NCBI RefSeq assembly: GCF_902829295.1
Contig: NZ_CADEPL010000027.1
Coordinates: forward strand, 1 to 64,000
DNA from: Vogesella oryzae
Lineage (GTDB): Bacteria; Pseudomonadota; Gammaproteobacteria; Burkholderiales; Chromobacteriaceae
Direction of reading: 5' to 3'
Length of the DNA: 64,000 nucleotides
Positions 54,142 through 63,411 of this stretch are shown here, piece after piece. How positions within the stretch are numbered: the stretch's first letter is position 1; each line of letters starts with the position of its first letter. A program made the position numbers and the translations under genes. The notes beneath the pieces were generated by a model. The model searched no databases. It was not told the DNA's origin and saw only the letters and a program-made list of their open reading frames with translations.

Positions 54142-54534
54142 TCAGGACTTGAACAGCCCGCCCAGCAGGCTGGCGCCCTGCGACAGCAGGTCGTTGCCTT
54201 GCGGCACTTCGCTATTCGGCGTCAGGCGGTCGATCAGCGTTGGCAGGTGTTCCGCCACCTGTTGCGCCAGCTGATTGCTGTCCAGCCCCAGCTTGGCCGC
54301 CAGGCCGGCAATCTGCTCGTTGCCCAGCACCGACTGGATCTGCTCGGCGCTGATCGCCAGGTTGTCGCCGGTGCCGACCCACGACGAGACAATCTCGCCT
54401 AGCCCACCCTGCTGGAATTTCTCCACCAGTCCGGACACGCCACCGTTGTCGTTAAGCAGGGTCTGCGCACTTTGCAGCAGGTTGTTGCTACCGTCGCCGC
54501 CCAGCAGGCCGCCCAATTGGTCAAACAGACTCAT
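54142..54534 (-). CDS. YidB-like DUF937 protein
   Basis: The 130-residue protein begins SLFDQLGGLLGGDGSNNLLQ and contains GGVSGLVEKFQQGGLGEIVSSWVGTGDN and an ending rich in Gly and Leu (SQGASLLGGLFKS). This is the YidB/DUF937 family of small helical proteins of unknown function. The start at 54534 is preferred over an upstream in-frame codon because GGGAG lies before it and it matches the family N-terminus. Confidence 0.82.
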   Translation of the reverse strand: MSLFDQLGGLLGGDGSNNLLQSAQTLLNDNGGVSGLVEKFQQGGLGEIVSSWVGTGDNLAISAEQIQSVLGNEQIAGLAAKLGLDSNQLAQQVAEHLPTLIDRLTPNSEVPQGNDLLSQGASLLGGLFKS

Positions 54535-54909
54535 CGTGTGTACTCCCGTTAGTGGTTGTATCTGTCCATTAAAGCCCGAACTGTATGACAAACAAAGCTT
54601 TTATCTTCGGGATGGCTGGCGACAACGCCTTTTCGTGCGCTGCCCGCGACTTTTTGCCGTGCGCTACCTCGCGCAATGACTAGCGCCGTAATGCGGAGAC
54701 TGTTGCGTCCATAACGTCGGCAAGGTGATATGTGTGTGGCATTTAAGCTGGCTTGATGCATATCAACCGGTGTTGGCCAGTTAGCGCAATAGCATGCAAC
54801 CAGTTAAACATATGACAAAGAATTTATCACAAATGTTTAAATATCAACTCGGGAATCATGCGGTTGTGATGACTGGCACTATTGTCATCCGGCGGCGGCA
54901 GGAGGGCAG
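54535..54909. other. AT-rich boundary region of the low-GC island
   Basis: About 375 bp without a supported gene, holding the YidB promoter to the left and the promoter of the HD-GYP gene to the right. Composition changes from GC-rich to AT-rich towards 54780-54850 (CATATGACAAAGAATTTATC). AGGAGGG at 54900-54906 lies just before the next start. Confidence 0.45.
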
Positions 54910-56094
54910 ATGGCGCGCCTGACTCGGAGACTGGCATTTGCCGACGTACCGATGAACAAGCCGCTGGAATTTGCGATCTACGACCAGGCCGGCAATCTCA
55001 TCCTGCGCAAAGGGTTTGTCATCTCCATGCCGGGCTTTGCGGAAAAACTGGTCAGCCGCGGCTATTACATTGGCGAGTCGAATGATGGCGGTATTGCGAC
55101 CGGTCGCACGGAGACATCGGCAGCTCCACTTTCAGTGCAACATGCTACCAGTCCGGCCAGAAAAATCTCCGAGCCGATTTTTGTGCTGGCCAGCGACTTC
55201 ATTCACGCCGTTGCGCGTATTCATAAGATCATCCTGGGGCCGCCAAGTAATCTGGCAAACATAGAAGAGCTGATAAAGGCTCGCGCTACACAATTGATCG
55301 AGCTGCTGAAAAAAGATAGCGATGCGGTTATCGCCGCGCTTTATCTAAGCCAGCTGGGGCAGGAAACGCGGGCCTGCAAACATGTCTTGGGCGCGGCCAT
55401 CGCCTATCTGATTGCCGAGAAAATCGGTACCGACGATGTGCTGTTGCATTCCCTGGTTTGTGCCTGCCTGACGCGTGATGTCAGTCTTTACTACTTCGAT
55501 AGTGCCATCCCCGCCCGACCGGGAATCAGCCAGCTTGATGAAAAAGGTCTGCGTGAACATACGCTTACGGCTGCCAAGCTGTTGGAGAAGCACGGGGTCA
55601 AGAATCGGGAATGGCTGCGCTTTGTGGTAGAGCACCACGAACGTCCGGATGGCAATGGTTACCCGCTGGGGAAAAAATCCGGAAATATTCATGAGTTGTC
55701 ACTACTGATTGCGCTGGCGGACAGTTATGCGGCGATGGTTGTTTCCAACAAATGGCGAGCAGGCATTTTCCCGGCTAATAGTCTGAAAGATGTGTACATG
55801 CAGAAAGAAGATCGCTATCTGGAAAAGCATATTGCGATTTTGATCAAGACCCTGACCCGATTTCCCGCCGGAACAATTGTGGCGCTGAATAACGGCGAGG
55901 TGGCGGTAGTGAAGGCCACGATGCATAACAGGGCAAGCCCGCTGGTATATGTCATTTATGACGAAAAAGGTTTTCCGAAAAGCGAGTCAATCATGCGGGA
56001 CACTATGCAACCCCAGTACGGGATAAAGGGGTGTATCTCTCCGGAACGCTGTAAAACGGCAATGCTGGCCATCAAACGTATTTGGATAGAGTAA
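54910..56094 (+). CDS. HD-GYP-type protein with degenerate HD motif
   Basis: In this 394-residue soluble protein the GYP part is intact: HHERPDGNGYPLG at about 242-254, then ALADSYAAMV. The first half of the metal site is altered. Where active c-di-GMP phosphodiesterases have a HD pair in ...LLHDIG, this protein reads CACLTRDVSLYYFD, and the first His (HVLGAAIAYLI) is offset. Hence catalysis is doubtful and a binding role is possible. GC content and the absence of the dispersed word set it apart from neighbours. AGGAGGG gives a strong start. The next gene starts on its stop codon (TAATG). Confidence 0.75.
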   Translation: MARLTRRLAFADVPMNKPLEFAIYDQAGNLILRKGFVISMPGFAEKLVSRGYYIGESNDGGIATGRTETSAAPLSVQHATSPARKISEPIFVLASDFIHAVARIHKIILGPPSNLANIEELIKARATQLIELLKKDSDAVIAALYLSQLGQETRACKHVLGAAIAYLIAEKIGTDDVLLHSLVCACLTRDVSLYYFDSAIPARPGISQLDEKGLREHTLTAAKLLEKHGVKNREWLRFVVEHHERPDGNGYPLGKKSGNIHELSLLIALADSYAAMVVSNKWRAGIFPANSLKDVYMQKEDRYLEKHIAILIKTLTRFPAGTIVALNNGEVAVVKATMHNRASPLVYVIYDEKGFPKSESIMRDTMQPQYGIKGCISPERCKTAMLAIKRIWIE

Positions 56095-57665
56095 TGGATA
56101 ATCACTGCGCCGAAGTGGAATACAAGGTTCCAGAAAATACCGCTATTGTGTCAAAAACAGACCTCAGTGGCATGATTACCTATGCCAATGACGCCTTTGT
56201 CAGCATCAGTGGTTATCGCCGGGATGAATTGATCGGGCAGCCACATAATCTGGTGCGGCATCCGGATATGCCGAGTTTTGCATTTGAGGATTTATGGAAA
56301 ACGCTGGAGAGCGGCAAGCCGTGGCGTGGCATTGTAAAAAATCGCACCAAGGATGGAGGTTATTACTGGGTGCAGGCGACCGTGGTACCAATCAAGAAAA
56401 CGGGCAAGGTAATCGGGTACATGTCGGTGCGCTATGCTGCGACAGCGGAACAGGTGGCGCAAGCCAGCGCGCTGTATGCCGGCAGGTCGCCAGGTAAGCG
56501 GAGCAAGCTTGGCCTGGCAGGGATATTTTCCATTCGCTCCGGCTATGTATTGGGTTCCATTTTTGTCGTGATGCTACTGGTGGTCGGCGGCATCATCGGT
56601 ATCGGAACCATTGCGGAGAGCACGGACCACCTGTCCGATGCGCACCACCGCTCGCTGGGGCGGCTGGCCGTGATTGACGATATGGACCGGCAGGCGAGAG
56701 ATACCCGGCTGGAGATCGCAGGCCCAGAGCTTGAGGCGATCAAGCCGTTGCAATGGCATGCCGGAGTGTTTAACGCTTCGGTAGTCTTGCAGGATATGCA
56801 CGCGATCAGCGATGACATGTTGCGCATCAATACCCTGATTGGCCTGATAAACCGGCATGAGGCTGCGTCCAGCCAGCTGCGGACCGATCTACAACATCAG
56901 ATCACCGCGTTTGTGCAGAAGTTAGCCGAGCGCCGTCAGCAAATCATTACCCAGTCTGCGGCGGAACTGCAGGAAGTCACGATTAAGCATCGGCAGATCG
57001 AAGAAATATCGTTATTGGGCATCGCGCTGGGGATTGCTACGGTGTTGCTGTTTGGCTGGGTTTTCCTCCGGGTGATTGTCAATCCGCTAAATGCGGCCAT
57101 TCTGAATTTTGACAAAATGTCGGAAGGCGATTTAACGGGGGATGTGCCATTGGATGGCGCGGGTGAAACCGGGCAGCTGATCCGCGCCAGTGTCATCATG
57201 CAGATGCACTTGAAAGTGGTGCTGGACGAATTGCATCTGCTGGCAAGGAATATCGATGCGAACTGTCTGAATCTGAATACCGCGCTTTTTGAAATCAGCG
57301 ATCACTCCGAAGTACAACACGACAAGCTGCGCGAGGCGAAATCTTTCATGTCGATGGATTTCACTTACGAGCTGGCTTCACAGCTGGAAAATCTGAAACA
57401 GATGCTGGCACATGATAGCGGGCAGCTGTGGACAGAGACCGAACTGGTGGGCTGCGTCGAGCATGTGACTAATCTGAATAAATTGCAGACCTATGCCCTG
57501 GAAGACTTCCTGGAAAAGATTGACCAGATTCTGGAGCTGATCATGTTCAGCCGGCAGGAAACCCAGGAGGCATACGTGATGTCTGCCAGGCTGCATGAGG
57601 TGGCAGGTCAGCTCAATTCGCTGGTGAGCTACTTTGTGCCGGAAGGGCGTGCGTATAACGGCTGA
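56094..57665 (+). CDS. Aer-like PAS receptor lacking the conserved MCP tip
   Basis: The 523-residue protein has an N-terminal PAS of the Aer type (about 15-125; TDLSGMITYANDAFVSISGY, LVRHPDMPSFAFEDLW, KNRTKDGGYYWVQA), a membrane helix at about 148-170, a helical region, a second helix at about 300-325 and a HAMP-like segment. The C-terminal part should hold the MCP signalling hairpin, but the universal [19 protein letters not shown] block is missing and replaced by unrelated helical sequence; only the last LHEVAGQLNSLVSYF resembles an MCP end. It probably cannot drive CheA in the standard way. Coupled to the HD-GYP gene, so it may signal through c-di-GMP (inference). Confidence 0.75.
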   Translation: MDNHCAEVEYKVPENTAIVSKTDLSGMITYANDAFVSISGYRRDELIGQPHNLVRHPDMPSFAFEDLWKTLESGKPWRGIVKNRTKDGGYYWVQATVVPIKKTGKVIGYMSVRYAATAEQVAQASALYAGRSPGKRSKLGLAGIFSIRSGYVLGSIFVVMLLVVGGIIGIGTIAESTDHLSDAHHRSLGRLAVIDDMDRQARDTRLEIAGPELEAIKPLQWHAGVFNASVVLQDMHAISDDMLRINTLIGLINRHEAASSQLRTDLQHQITAFVQKLAERRQQIITQSAAELQEVTIKHRQIEEISLLGIALGIATVLLFGWVFLRVIVNPLNAAILNFDKMSEGDLTGDVPLDGAGETGQLIRASVIMQMHLKVVLDELHLLARNIDANCLNLNTALFEISDHSEVQHDKLREAKSFMSMDFTYELASQLENLKQMLAHDSGQLWTETELVGCVEHVTNLNKLQTYALEDFLEKIDQILELIMFSRQETQEAYVMSARLHEVAGQLNSLVSYFVPEGRAYNG

Positions 57666-57743
57666 CGGCGGCGCTGTCGCGACTGGTTGGACAGGGGGGG
57701 GCTGCCACCGCATAATCCGGAAATTAACCGACAGGAGCCTCCC

Positions 57744-57923
57744 ATGCCGATCAACTTCTACGATCTGAACCGTTTCGAAGCGGTGAAAGTGCGCGAGAAC
57801 CTGCGCAAGGCCGGTTCGCCAGACCGCTTCGGCAAGGATTCCAATGCCAAGGGTGACAAGAAGCTGGACAACCCGCTGCTGGGCAAGCTGCTGAAGCAGC
57901 ATGTCGACGACGGCAAGAAATAA
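57744..57923 (+). CDS. Small basic conserved-looking protein
   Basis: The 59-residue soluble protein is rich in Lys and Asp (17 charged residues in the second half), beginning PINFYDLNRFEAVKVRENLRK. CAGGAGCC before the ATG and the strong terminator behind it mark a real monocistronic gene. I do not recognise the family; no membrane segment, cysteine or known motif is present. Composition is typical of disordered or nucleic-acid-associated small proteins, but that is only a hint. Confidence 0.65.
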   Translation: MPINFYDLNRFEAVKVRENLRKAGSPDRFGKDSNAKGDKKLDNPLLGKLLKQHVDDGKK

Positions 57924-57958
57924 GACCGTACTGCCTGCGGGCAGCGCACGGCGCGACA

Positions 57959-57985
57959 GGCGGCCCTACGGGGCCGCCTTTGTTT
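57959..57985 (+). terminator. Rho-independent terminator of the small gene
   Basis: Stem GGCGGCCC/GGGCCGCC with loop TACG followed by TTTGTTTT. Confidence 0.85.
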
Positions 57986-58105
57986 TGTCTGGCATGTTTC
58001 CACGCGGCGTCTGATTCATACTCATTAATCAACTTGGTCACATGCGGGCCGCGGGAATTGGGTAGGCTTGCATGATTCGCAATTGTGTTGGCGCAGACGA
58101 TAGCA

Positions 58106-59353
58106 ATGAACAAGAACATCCTGATCGGTAGCGTGCTGCTGGCCGCCGTGGCCGCTGGCGTGTGGTGGCAGACGGGGCGGACCAAACCGGCGGCGCCGGC
58201 GGCAAAACGCCCGCCGGCGGTACAGTTGGCCGCAGTGGTGGCCAACCGCCAGCCGCTAGTGCTGACTGCCAATGGCAGCGTCACCGCGCTGGAGCGGGTG
58301 GAGCTGCGGCCGCAGGCCAATGGCGTGCTGACGCGTCTGCTGGTGAGCGAAGGCAGCATGGTGCGGCCGGGGCAGTTGCTGGTGCAGCTGGACGATGCCA
58401 GCGAGCAGGCGGCACTGGCCAAGGCGCGGGCGCAGCTGGCCAGCGACCAGGCACAGCTGAACAGTGCCGAGCGCGAGCTGGTGCGCGGCCGCGATCTGCT
58501 GCGGCAGCAGTTCATTTCGCAAAGCGCGCTGGATACGCTGCAGGCGACGGCGGATAGCCGTCGCGCCACGTTGGCCGCAGATCGTGCGCAGATCGTTGCC
58601 GCCCAGGTGGCGGTGCAGCAGAAACAGCTGCGGGCGCAGGTGGCCGGCCGCATCGGCGCCATCAGCCTGGCGCCGGGGGCATTGGTGACTACCGGCATGA
58701 CCGAGCCGGTGCTGACCATTACCCGCATCAATCCGGTGATGGTCAGCTTTACCCTGCCGGAACAGCAGTTGGCCGCGGTGCGTCAGGCACAGGCGGCGGC
58801 GCCGCTGGCAGTACTGGCGCAGGATGGTAGCGGTGGCGTCTGCCGCCGCGGCGAGCTGAGCTTTATCGATAGCGCGGTGGACAGCGCCAGCGGCAATGTG
58901 CTGCTGAAGGCGCGCTTTGCCAATGACGATGCCGCGTTGTGGCCGGGGCAGTTTGTCAGCGTGCGGCTGCAGGCCGGGCAGTATCCGGGGGCGGCGGCAT
59001 TGCCGGTGGCCGGGCTGATTACCGGCCCGGATGGGCAGTTTGCCTATGCGGTCGGCGCCGACCACAAGGCGCAGCAGGTGCCGCTGCAGCTGCTGGGCAT
59101 TGCCAGCGAACAGGCCATCGTGCGCGGCATCCAGCCGGGGACGAAGGTGATTGTCAGTGGCGGCCAGAATGTGCGCCCGGGCGAGACGGTGATGCCGTTG
59201 CCGCCGCGCAAGCCGAAACAGGCTGCCAGCGCCGCCAGTGGCGAGGCGGCCGGCGGCAAGGGGGCGGCGCGTGGTGGCGGCGGGCTGCTGTCGTGCCCGC
59301 CGGCGGCCAACGTTAACGCCGGCGGCAAGCGCCAGAGCAGCGGAGCGCAGTGA
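58106..59353 (+). CDS. RND efflux periplasmic adaptor (MFP)
   Basis: The 415-residue protein has an N-terminal membrane anchor (about 5-22), a barrel-sandwich segment (VELRPQANGVLTRLLVSEGSMVRPGQLLVQLDD), a helical hairpin at about 95-160, the second lipoyl half (AQVAGRIGAISLAPGALVTTG) and a beta-barrel domain. It links the RND pump to an outer-membrane channel. The C-terminus carries an unusual Ala/Gly/Lys-rich tail with one Cys (GGKGAARGGGGLLSC). No strong ribosome site is seen; the ATG at 58106 gives the best anchor. No outer-membrane channel gene is present, so a shared TolC-type protein is expected. Confidence 0.9.
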   Translation: MNKNILIGSVLLAAVAAGVWWQTGRTKPAAPAAKRPPAVQLAAVVANRQPLVLTANGSVTALERVELRPQANGVLTRLLVSEGSMVRPGQLLVQLDDASEQAALAKARAQLASDQAQLNSAERELVRGRDLLRQQFISQSALDTLQATADSRRATLAADRAQIVAAQVAVQQKQLRAQVAGRIGAISLAPGALVTTGMTEPVLTITRINPVMVSFTLPEQQLAAVRQAQAAAPLAVLAQDGSGGVCRRGELSFIDSAVDSASGNVLLKARFANDDAALWPGQFVSVRLQAGQYPGAAALPVAGLITGPDGQFAYAVGADHKAQQVPLQLLGIASEQAIVRGIQPGTKVIVSGGQNVRPGETVMPLPPRKPKQAASAASGEAAGGKGAARGGGGLLSCPPAANVNAGGKRQSSGAQ

Positions 59354-62300
59354 TGACCATTTCCGAACTGTGCATCCGCCGGCCGGTGATGACGGTGCTG
59401 CTGTGCCTGTCGCTGATCGTCGGCGGCCTGCTGGCACTGGGGCGTATCCCCATCGCCGCGCTGCCCAGCTACGAGACGCCGGCCATCAACGTGTCGGCCA
59501 GCCTGTCCGGCGCCAGCCCGGAAACCATGGCCACCTCGGTGGCGACGCCGCTGGAGAAGCAGTTCGCCACCATTCCCGGCGTGGCGGTGATCAGCTCCAA
59601 CAGCAGCCTCGGCAGCACCTCCATCACGCTGGAGTTCGTGCCCGGCCGCAATCTGGACGGTGCGGCGCTGGACGTGCAGGCGGCGTTGCTGCGGGCGCAG
59701 CGCAGCTTGCCCGCCGAAATGACCACCATGCCGTCGTACCGCAAGGTCAATCCGGCCGATGCGCCGGTGCTGTTGCTGTCGCTGAACTCGCCGGCGCTGT
59801 CGCTGACGCGGCTGAACGACTATGCGGCCAACCTGGTATCGCCGACGCTGTCCACCATCAATGGCGTGGCGCAGGTGCAGGTGTTTGGCGAGAAGCGCTA
59901 CGCGGTGCGGGTGCAGGCCGATCCGCAGAAGCTGGTGGCGCGCAACCTGACGCTGGACGAGGTGGCGACCGCGCTGCGTGCGGCCAACGGCAATACGCCG
60001 CTGGGCACGCTGGAAGGGCGCGCGCAGGTGCTGACGGTGCAGGCCGACAGCCAGTACCAGAACGCCGCCGAGTTCGCCACGCTGGTGGTTGGCCGCAACG
60101 GCGACAAGGTGGTGCGGCTGGCCGATGTGGCGAAGGTGGAAGACAGCATCGAGAACCTGAAGACCGGCAGCTGGGTCAATGGCGAGCGTTCCATCGTGCT
60201 GGCGGTGTTCCGCCAGTCCGATGCCAACACCGTGGCGGTGGTGGATGCCATCCGCCGCATGCTGCCCAAGCTGTCGGCGCAACTGCCGGGCTCGGTGCGG
60301 CTGTCGCCGTTGTCCGACCGCTCGCTGTCGATCCGCGATGCGGTGCACGACGTCAACCTGACGCTGCTGCTGACGGTGGCGCTGGTGATCATGGTGATCT
60401 TCGTGTTCCTGCAGCGGCTGGCGGCGACGGTGATTCCGGCGCTGACGCTGCCGATCTCGCTGATCGGCACCATGGGGCTGATGTATCTGCTGGGCTATTC
60501 CATCGACAACATCTCACTGCTGGGGCTGACGCTGGCGGTGGGGCTGGTGGTGGACGACGCCATCGTGGTGCTGGAAAACATCGTCCGCTACATGGAACAG
60601 GGCGAGAAACCGCTGGCCGCCGCGCTGCGCGGCTCGCGCGAGGTGGGCTTCACCATCATCAGCATCTCGCTGTCGCTGGTGGCGATCTTCATCCCGATTT
60701 TCTACATGGATGGCGTCATCGGCCTGCTGTTCCACGAGTTCGCGGTGGTGGTGACGCTGGCGGTGCTGGTGTCGGCGGCGGTATCGCTGACGCTGATTCC
60801 GCTGCTGGCGTCGCGTTTCCTGCGCGCCGACCACATGCCGCACCATGCCGCCGCCGGGCAGGGACATGCCATCGCCCGGCTGTTCGAGCGCGGCTTCGAT
60901 GCGCTGCTGGCGGGCTACGAGCGCACGCTGGATCAGGCCTTGCACCATCGCCGGCTGACGCTGCTGCTGGCGCTGGGTACGGTGGCCGGCTCGGCGTGGC
61001 TGTTCAGCGCCATTCCCAAGGGCTTCTTTCCGGTGGAGGACACCGGCCAGATCCAGGTGAATACCGAGGTGGCGCAGGATGTGTCCTACGACCGCCTGGC
61101 CGCCCTGCAGGCGCGTGCCGCCGAGATCGTGCAGCACAGTCCGGACGTGGCGGCGGTGACCTCGTCGATCAACAGCAGCGGCGGGCGCATGTTCGTGACG
61201 CTGAAACCGCGCGGCCAACGTGCCGGCGTGCAGCAGGTGGTGGAACAGCTGCGCAAGGAGCTGCGCAAGGTGAACGGCTTGTCGGTGTTCCTCAACCCGG
61301 TGCAGAACCTGCGCCTGGGCGGGCGCGCCAGCAAGAGCCGCTATCAGTATGTGCTGCAAAGCGTGGATGCCGGCGGGCTGTATGACTGGGCCGACAAGCT
61401 GGAGCGCGGCATGCGCCAGGATGCGCTGTTCCAGGACGTGAGCAGCGATGCGCAGCGCAAGGGCCTGCAGGCGGAGCTGGTGATCGACCGCGACAAGGCG
61501 GCGCAGCTGGGCGTCGGCATGCAGAGCATCCGTACCGCGCTGTATACCGCCTTCGGCCAGCGCCAGGTGTCCACCATCTACACCCCGGCCGACAGTTATC
61601 CGGTGCTGCTGCAGCTGGATGACGCGTTCCGCATCAACGAATACGACCTGACGCGGCTGTATGTGCGTGGCAGCAACAACACGCTATTGCCGCTGTCCAG
61701 CATCGCCAGCGTGCGGCGCACGGTGGGGCCGGTGTCGGTCAGCCACCAGGGACAGCTGCCGGCGGTGACGCTGTCGTTCAACCTGCCGGCCGGCGTGGCA
61801 CTGGGCGAGGTGGATCAGCATCTGAAAGCCATCCAGCAGGAGATCGGCATGCCGGCCAGCGTGTTCACCAGCTATGCCGGCGATGCGGCGGCGTTTGCCG
61901 AATCACAGAGCAGCCAGACCACGCTGCTGCTGGTGGCGCTGGTGGTGATCTATGTGCTGCTGGGGGTGCTGTACGAAAGCTATATTCACCCGCTGACCAT
62001 CCTCGCCGGCCTGCCGTCGGCGGCGATGGGCGCACTGGGGGCGCTGATGCTGACCGGGCAGGAGCTGACCATCATCGCCGGCATCGGCATTCTGATGCTG
62101 ATCGGTATCGTCAAGAAGAACGCCATCATGATGATCGACTTTGCACTGGTGGCGCAGCGCGAGCAGGGCATGACGCCGTACGACGCCATCCGGACTGCTT
62201 GCTTGCTGCGCTTGCGGCCGATCCTGATGACCACCCTGGCGGCGATGATGGGGGCGTTGCCGATTGCGCTGGCGCTGGGGGCCGGTGCCGAGCTGCGCCA

Positions 62301-62439
62301 GCCGCTGGGGGTGGCGGTGGTCGGCGGGCTGCTGTTTTCGCAGCTGGTGACGCTGTACATCACGCCGGTGCTGTACCTGTGGTTCGATGGTCTGGCAGCG
62401 CGCTGGCGCAAGCCGGCGGTGCCGCAGGCGCAAGCCTGA
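59353..62439 (+). CDS. RND multidrug-type efflux permease (HAE1)
   Basis: The 1028-residue proton-driven pump has 12 membrane helices and two large periplasmic loops. Visible marks are the N-terminal SELCIRRPVMTVLLCLSLIVGG, the proton-relay pair D401-D402 in GLVVDDAIVVLENIVRYME, GFTIISISLSLVAIFIPI, and in the second half GIGILMLIGIVKKNAIMMIDFAL, which is typical of the MdtB/MdtC/MuxBC-like branch. Its ATG overlaps the adaptor stop (TGATG); an in-frame GTG lies three bases earlier. The substrate is unknown. Convergent with a LysR gene across a strong bidirectional hairpin. Confidence 0.93.
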   Translation: MTISELCIRRPVMTVLLCLSLIVGGLLALGRIPIAALPSYETPAINVSASLSGASPETMATSVATPLEKQFATIPGVAVISSNSSLGSTSITLEFVPGRNLDGAALDVQAALLRAQRSLPAEMTTMPSYRKVNPADAPVLLLSLNSPALSLTRLNDYAANLVSPTLSTINGVAQVQVFGEKRYAVRVQADPQKLVARNLTLDEVATALRAANGNTPLGTLEGRAQVLTVQADSQYQNAAEFATLVVGRNGDKVVRLADVAKVEDSIENLKTGSWVNGERSIVLAVFRQSDANTVAVVDAIRRMLPKLSAQLPGSVRLSPLSDRSLSIRDAVHDVNLTLLLTVALVIMVIFVFLQRLAATVIPALTLPISLIGTMGLMYLLGYSIDNISLLGLTLAVGLVVDDAIVVLENIVRYMEQGEKPLAAALRGSREVGFTIISISLSLVAIFIPIFYMDGVIGLLFHEFAVVVTLAVLVSAAVSLTLIPLLASRFLRADHMPHHAAAGQGHAIARLFERGFDALLAGYERTLDQALHHRRLTLLLALGTVAGSAWLFSAIPKGFFPVEDTGQIQVNTEVAQDVSYDRLAALQARAAEIVQHSPDVAAVTSSINSSGGRMFVTLKPRGQRAGVQQVVEQLRKELRKVNGLSVFLNPVQNLRLGGRASKSRYQYVLQSVDAGGLYDWADKLERGMRQDALFQDVSSDAQRKGLQAELVIDRDKAAQLGVGMQSIRTALYTAFGQRQVSTIYTPADSYPVLLQLDDAFRINEYDLTRLYVRGSNNTLLPLSSIASVRRTVGPVSVSHQGQLPAVTLSFNLPAGVALGEVDQHLKAIQQEIGMPASVFTSYAGDAAAFAESQSSQTTLLLVALVVIYVLLGVLYESYIHPLTILAGLPSAAMGALGALMLTGQELTIIAGIGILMLIGIVKKNAIMMIDFALVAQREQGMTPYDAIRTACLLRLRPILMTTLAAMMGALPIALALGAGAELRQPLGVAVVGGLLFSQLVTLYITPVLYLWFDGLAARWRKPAVPQAQA

Positions 62440-62460
62440 TCCAAGGTTGGCCGCCGCAAA

Positions 62461-62491
62461 GCACAAGGCCCGGCATAGCCGGGCCTTGTGC
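62461..62491. terminator. Bidirectional hairpin between the RND pump and LysR genes
   Basis: A fourteen-base perfect stem GCACAAGGCCCGGC/GCCGGGCCTTGTGC with loop ATA; a dispersed word lies just to the left at 62446-62454. Confidence 0.85.
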
Positions 62492-62514
62492 CGTTTATGG
62501 ACTGTGCCGCGCGT

Positions 62515-63411
62515 TCAGGAGGCGACCGGCGGCGGCGAGTCGCTGAATTCGGCCAGCGCCCAGTCGCGGAAGGCGATCACGCTGGGCAGGGTGGCCAGCT
62601 CCTGCGGGTAGATCAGGTAGTAGGCCCAGTCGGTGACCAGGGCGATGTCCGACAGCTGCACCAGCGTGCCGCCGGCCAGGTCGTCGGCAATCATGCTTTC
62701 CTCGGCCAGGGTGATGCCCATGCCGCGGCTGGCGGCGACGATGGCCAGGTCCAGGGTGTCGAAGGCGTAGGCTTCCGGATTGCCGCCGGCGCTTTCGCCG
62801 GCCAGCGCGAACCACTCCGCCCAGAACGGGTCCTCGTGCGAGGGGTGCAGCAGCGGGTAATTGCGGAACTCTGCCGGCGTGGGTAGCGGTTTGCCCTGAA
62901 ACAGTGCCGGCGATGCCACCGGCACGAAGCGGGCGCTGCGCAGGCGGTGGTAGATCAGCCCCGGCTCCTTGCTGATGCTGGCCTGGAACGAGATGTCGTA
63001 CTCGCGGCTCTTGAAGTTGGGGTCGAAGGCAGTGACGGTGACCAGAAACACCGTCAGCTCCGGGTGCAGATTGCGGAAACGGGTCAGCTTGGGCAGCACC
63101 CAGCGCGAGGCAATCGACGGGCTGGCCTTGACCCGCAGCTCGCGCGAGCGGCGCGAGATGGCGTCGCTGGCGGCCTCGATGCGGGCAAAGGCGTCGCGCA
63201 CCGCCGGCAGCAGTGCGGCGCCTTCCGGCGTCAGTGCCAGGCCGCGGGCCTGGCGCACGAACAGTGGCAGCCCGTAGTGTGCTTCCAGGGTCTGGATGTG
63301 GCGGCTCACCGCGCCTTGGGTCAAATGCAGGGTTTCTCCTGCCTTGGTGAACGAGTGCTGCTCGGCGGCAACCAGAAACACGCGCAAGGCATTGAGCGGT
63401 GGCAGTTTCAT
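62515..63411 (-). CDS. LysR-family regulator (GcvA-like)
   Basis: The 298-residue protein has a helix-turn-helix at about 5-65 (LRVFLVAAEQHSFTKAGETLHLTQGAVSRHIQTLE) and a GcvA-type effector domain (VKASPSIASRWVLPKL, REYDISFQAS). The start at 63411 places the helix-turn-helix at the usual distance from the N-terminus; longer starts add unrelated residues. Its target is not evident: the RND operon is convergent, and nothing recognisable lies upstream inside the window. Confidence 0.87.
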   Translation of the reverse strand: MKLPPLNALRVFLVAAEQHSFTKAGETLHLTQGAVSRHIQTLEAHYGLPLFVRQARGLALTPEGAALLPAVRDAFARIEAASDAISRRSRELRVKASPSIASRWVLPKLTRFRNLHPELTVFLVTVTAFDPNFKSREYDISFQASISKEPGLIYHRLRSARFVPVASPALFQGKPLPTPAEFRNYPLLHPSHEDPFWAEWFALAGESAGGNPEAYAFDTLDLAIVAASRGMGITLAEESMIADDLAGGTLVQLSDIALVTDWAYYLIYPQELATLPSVIAFRDWALAEFSDSPPPVAS

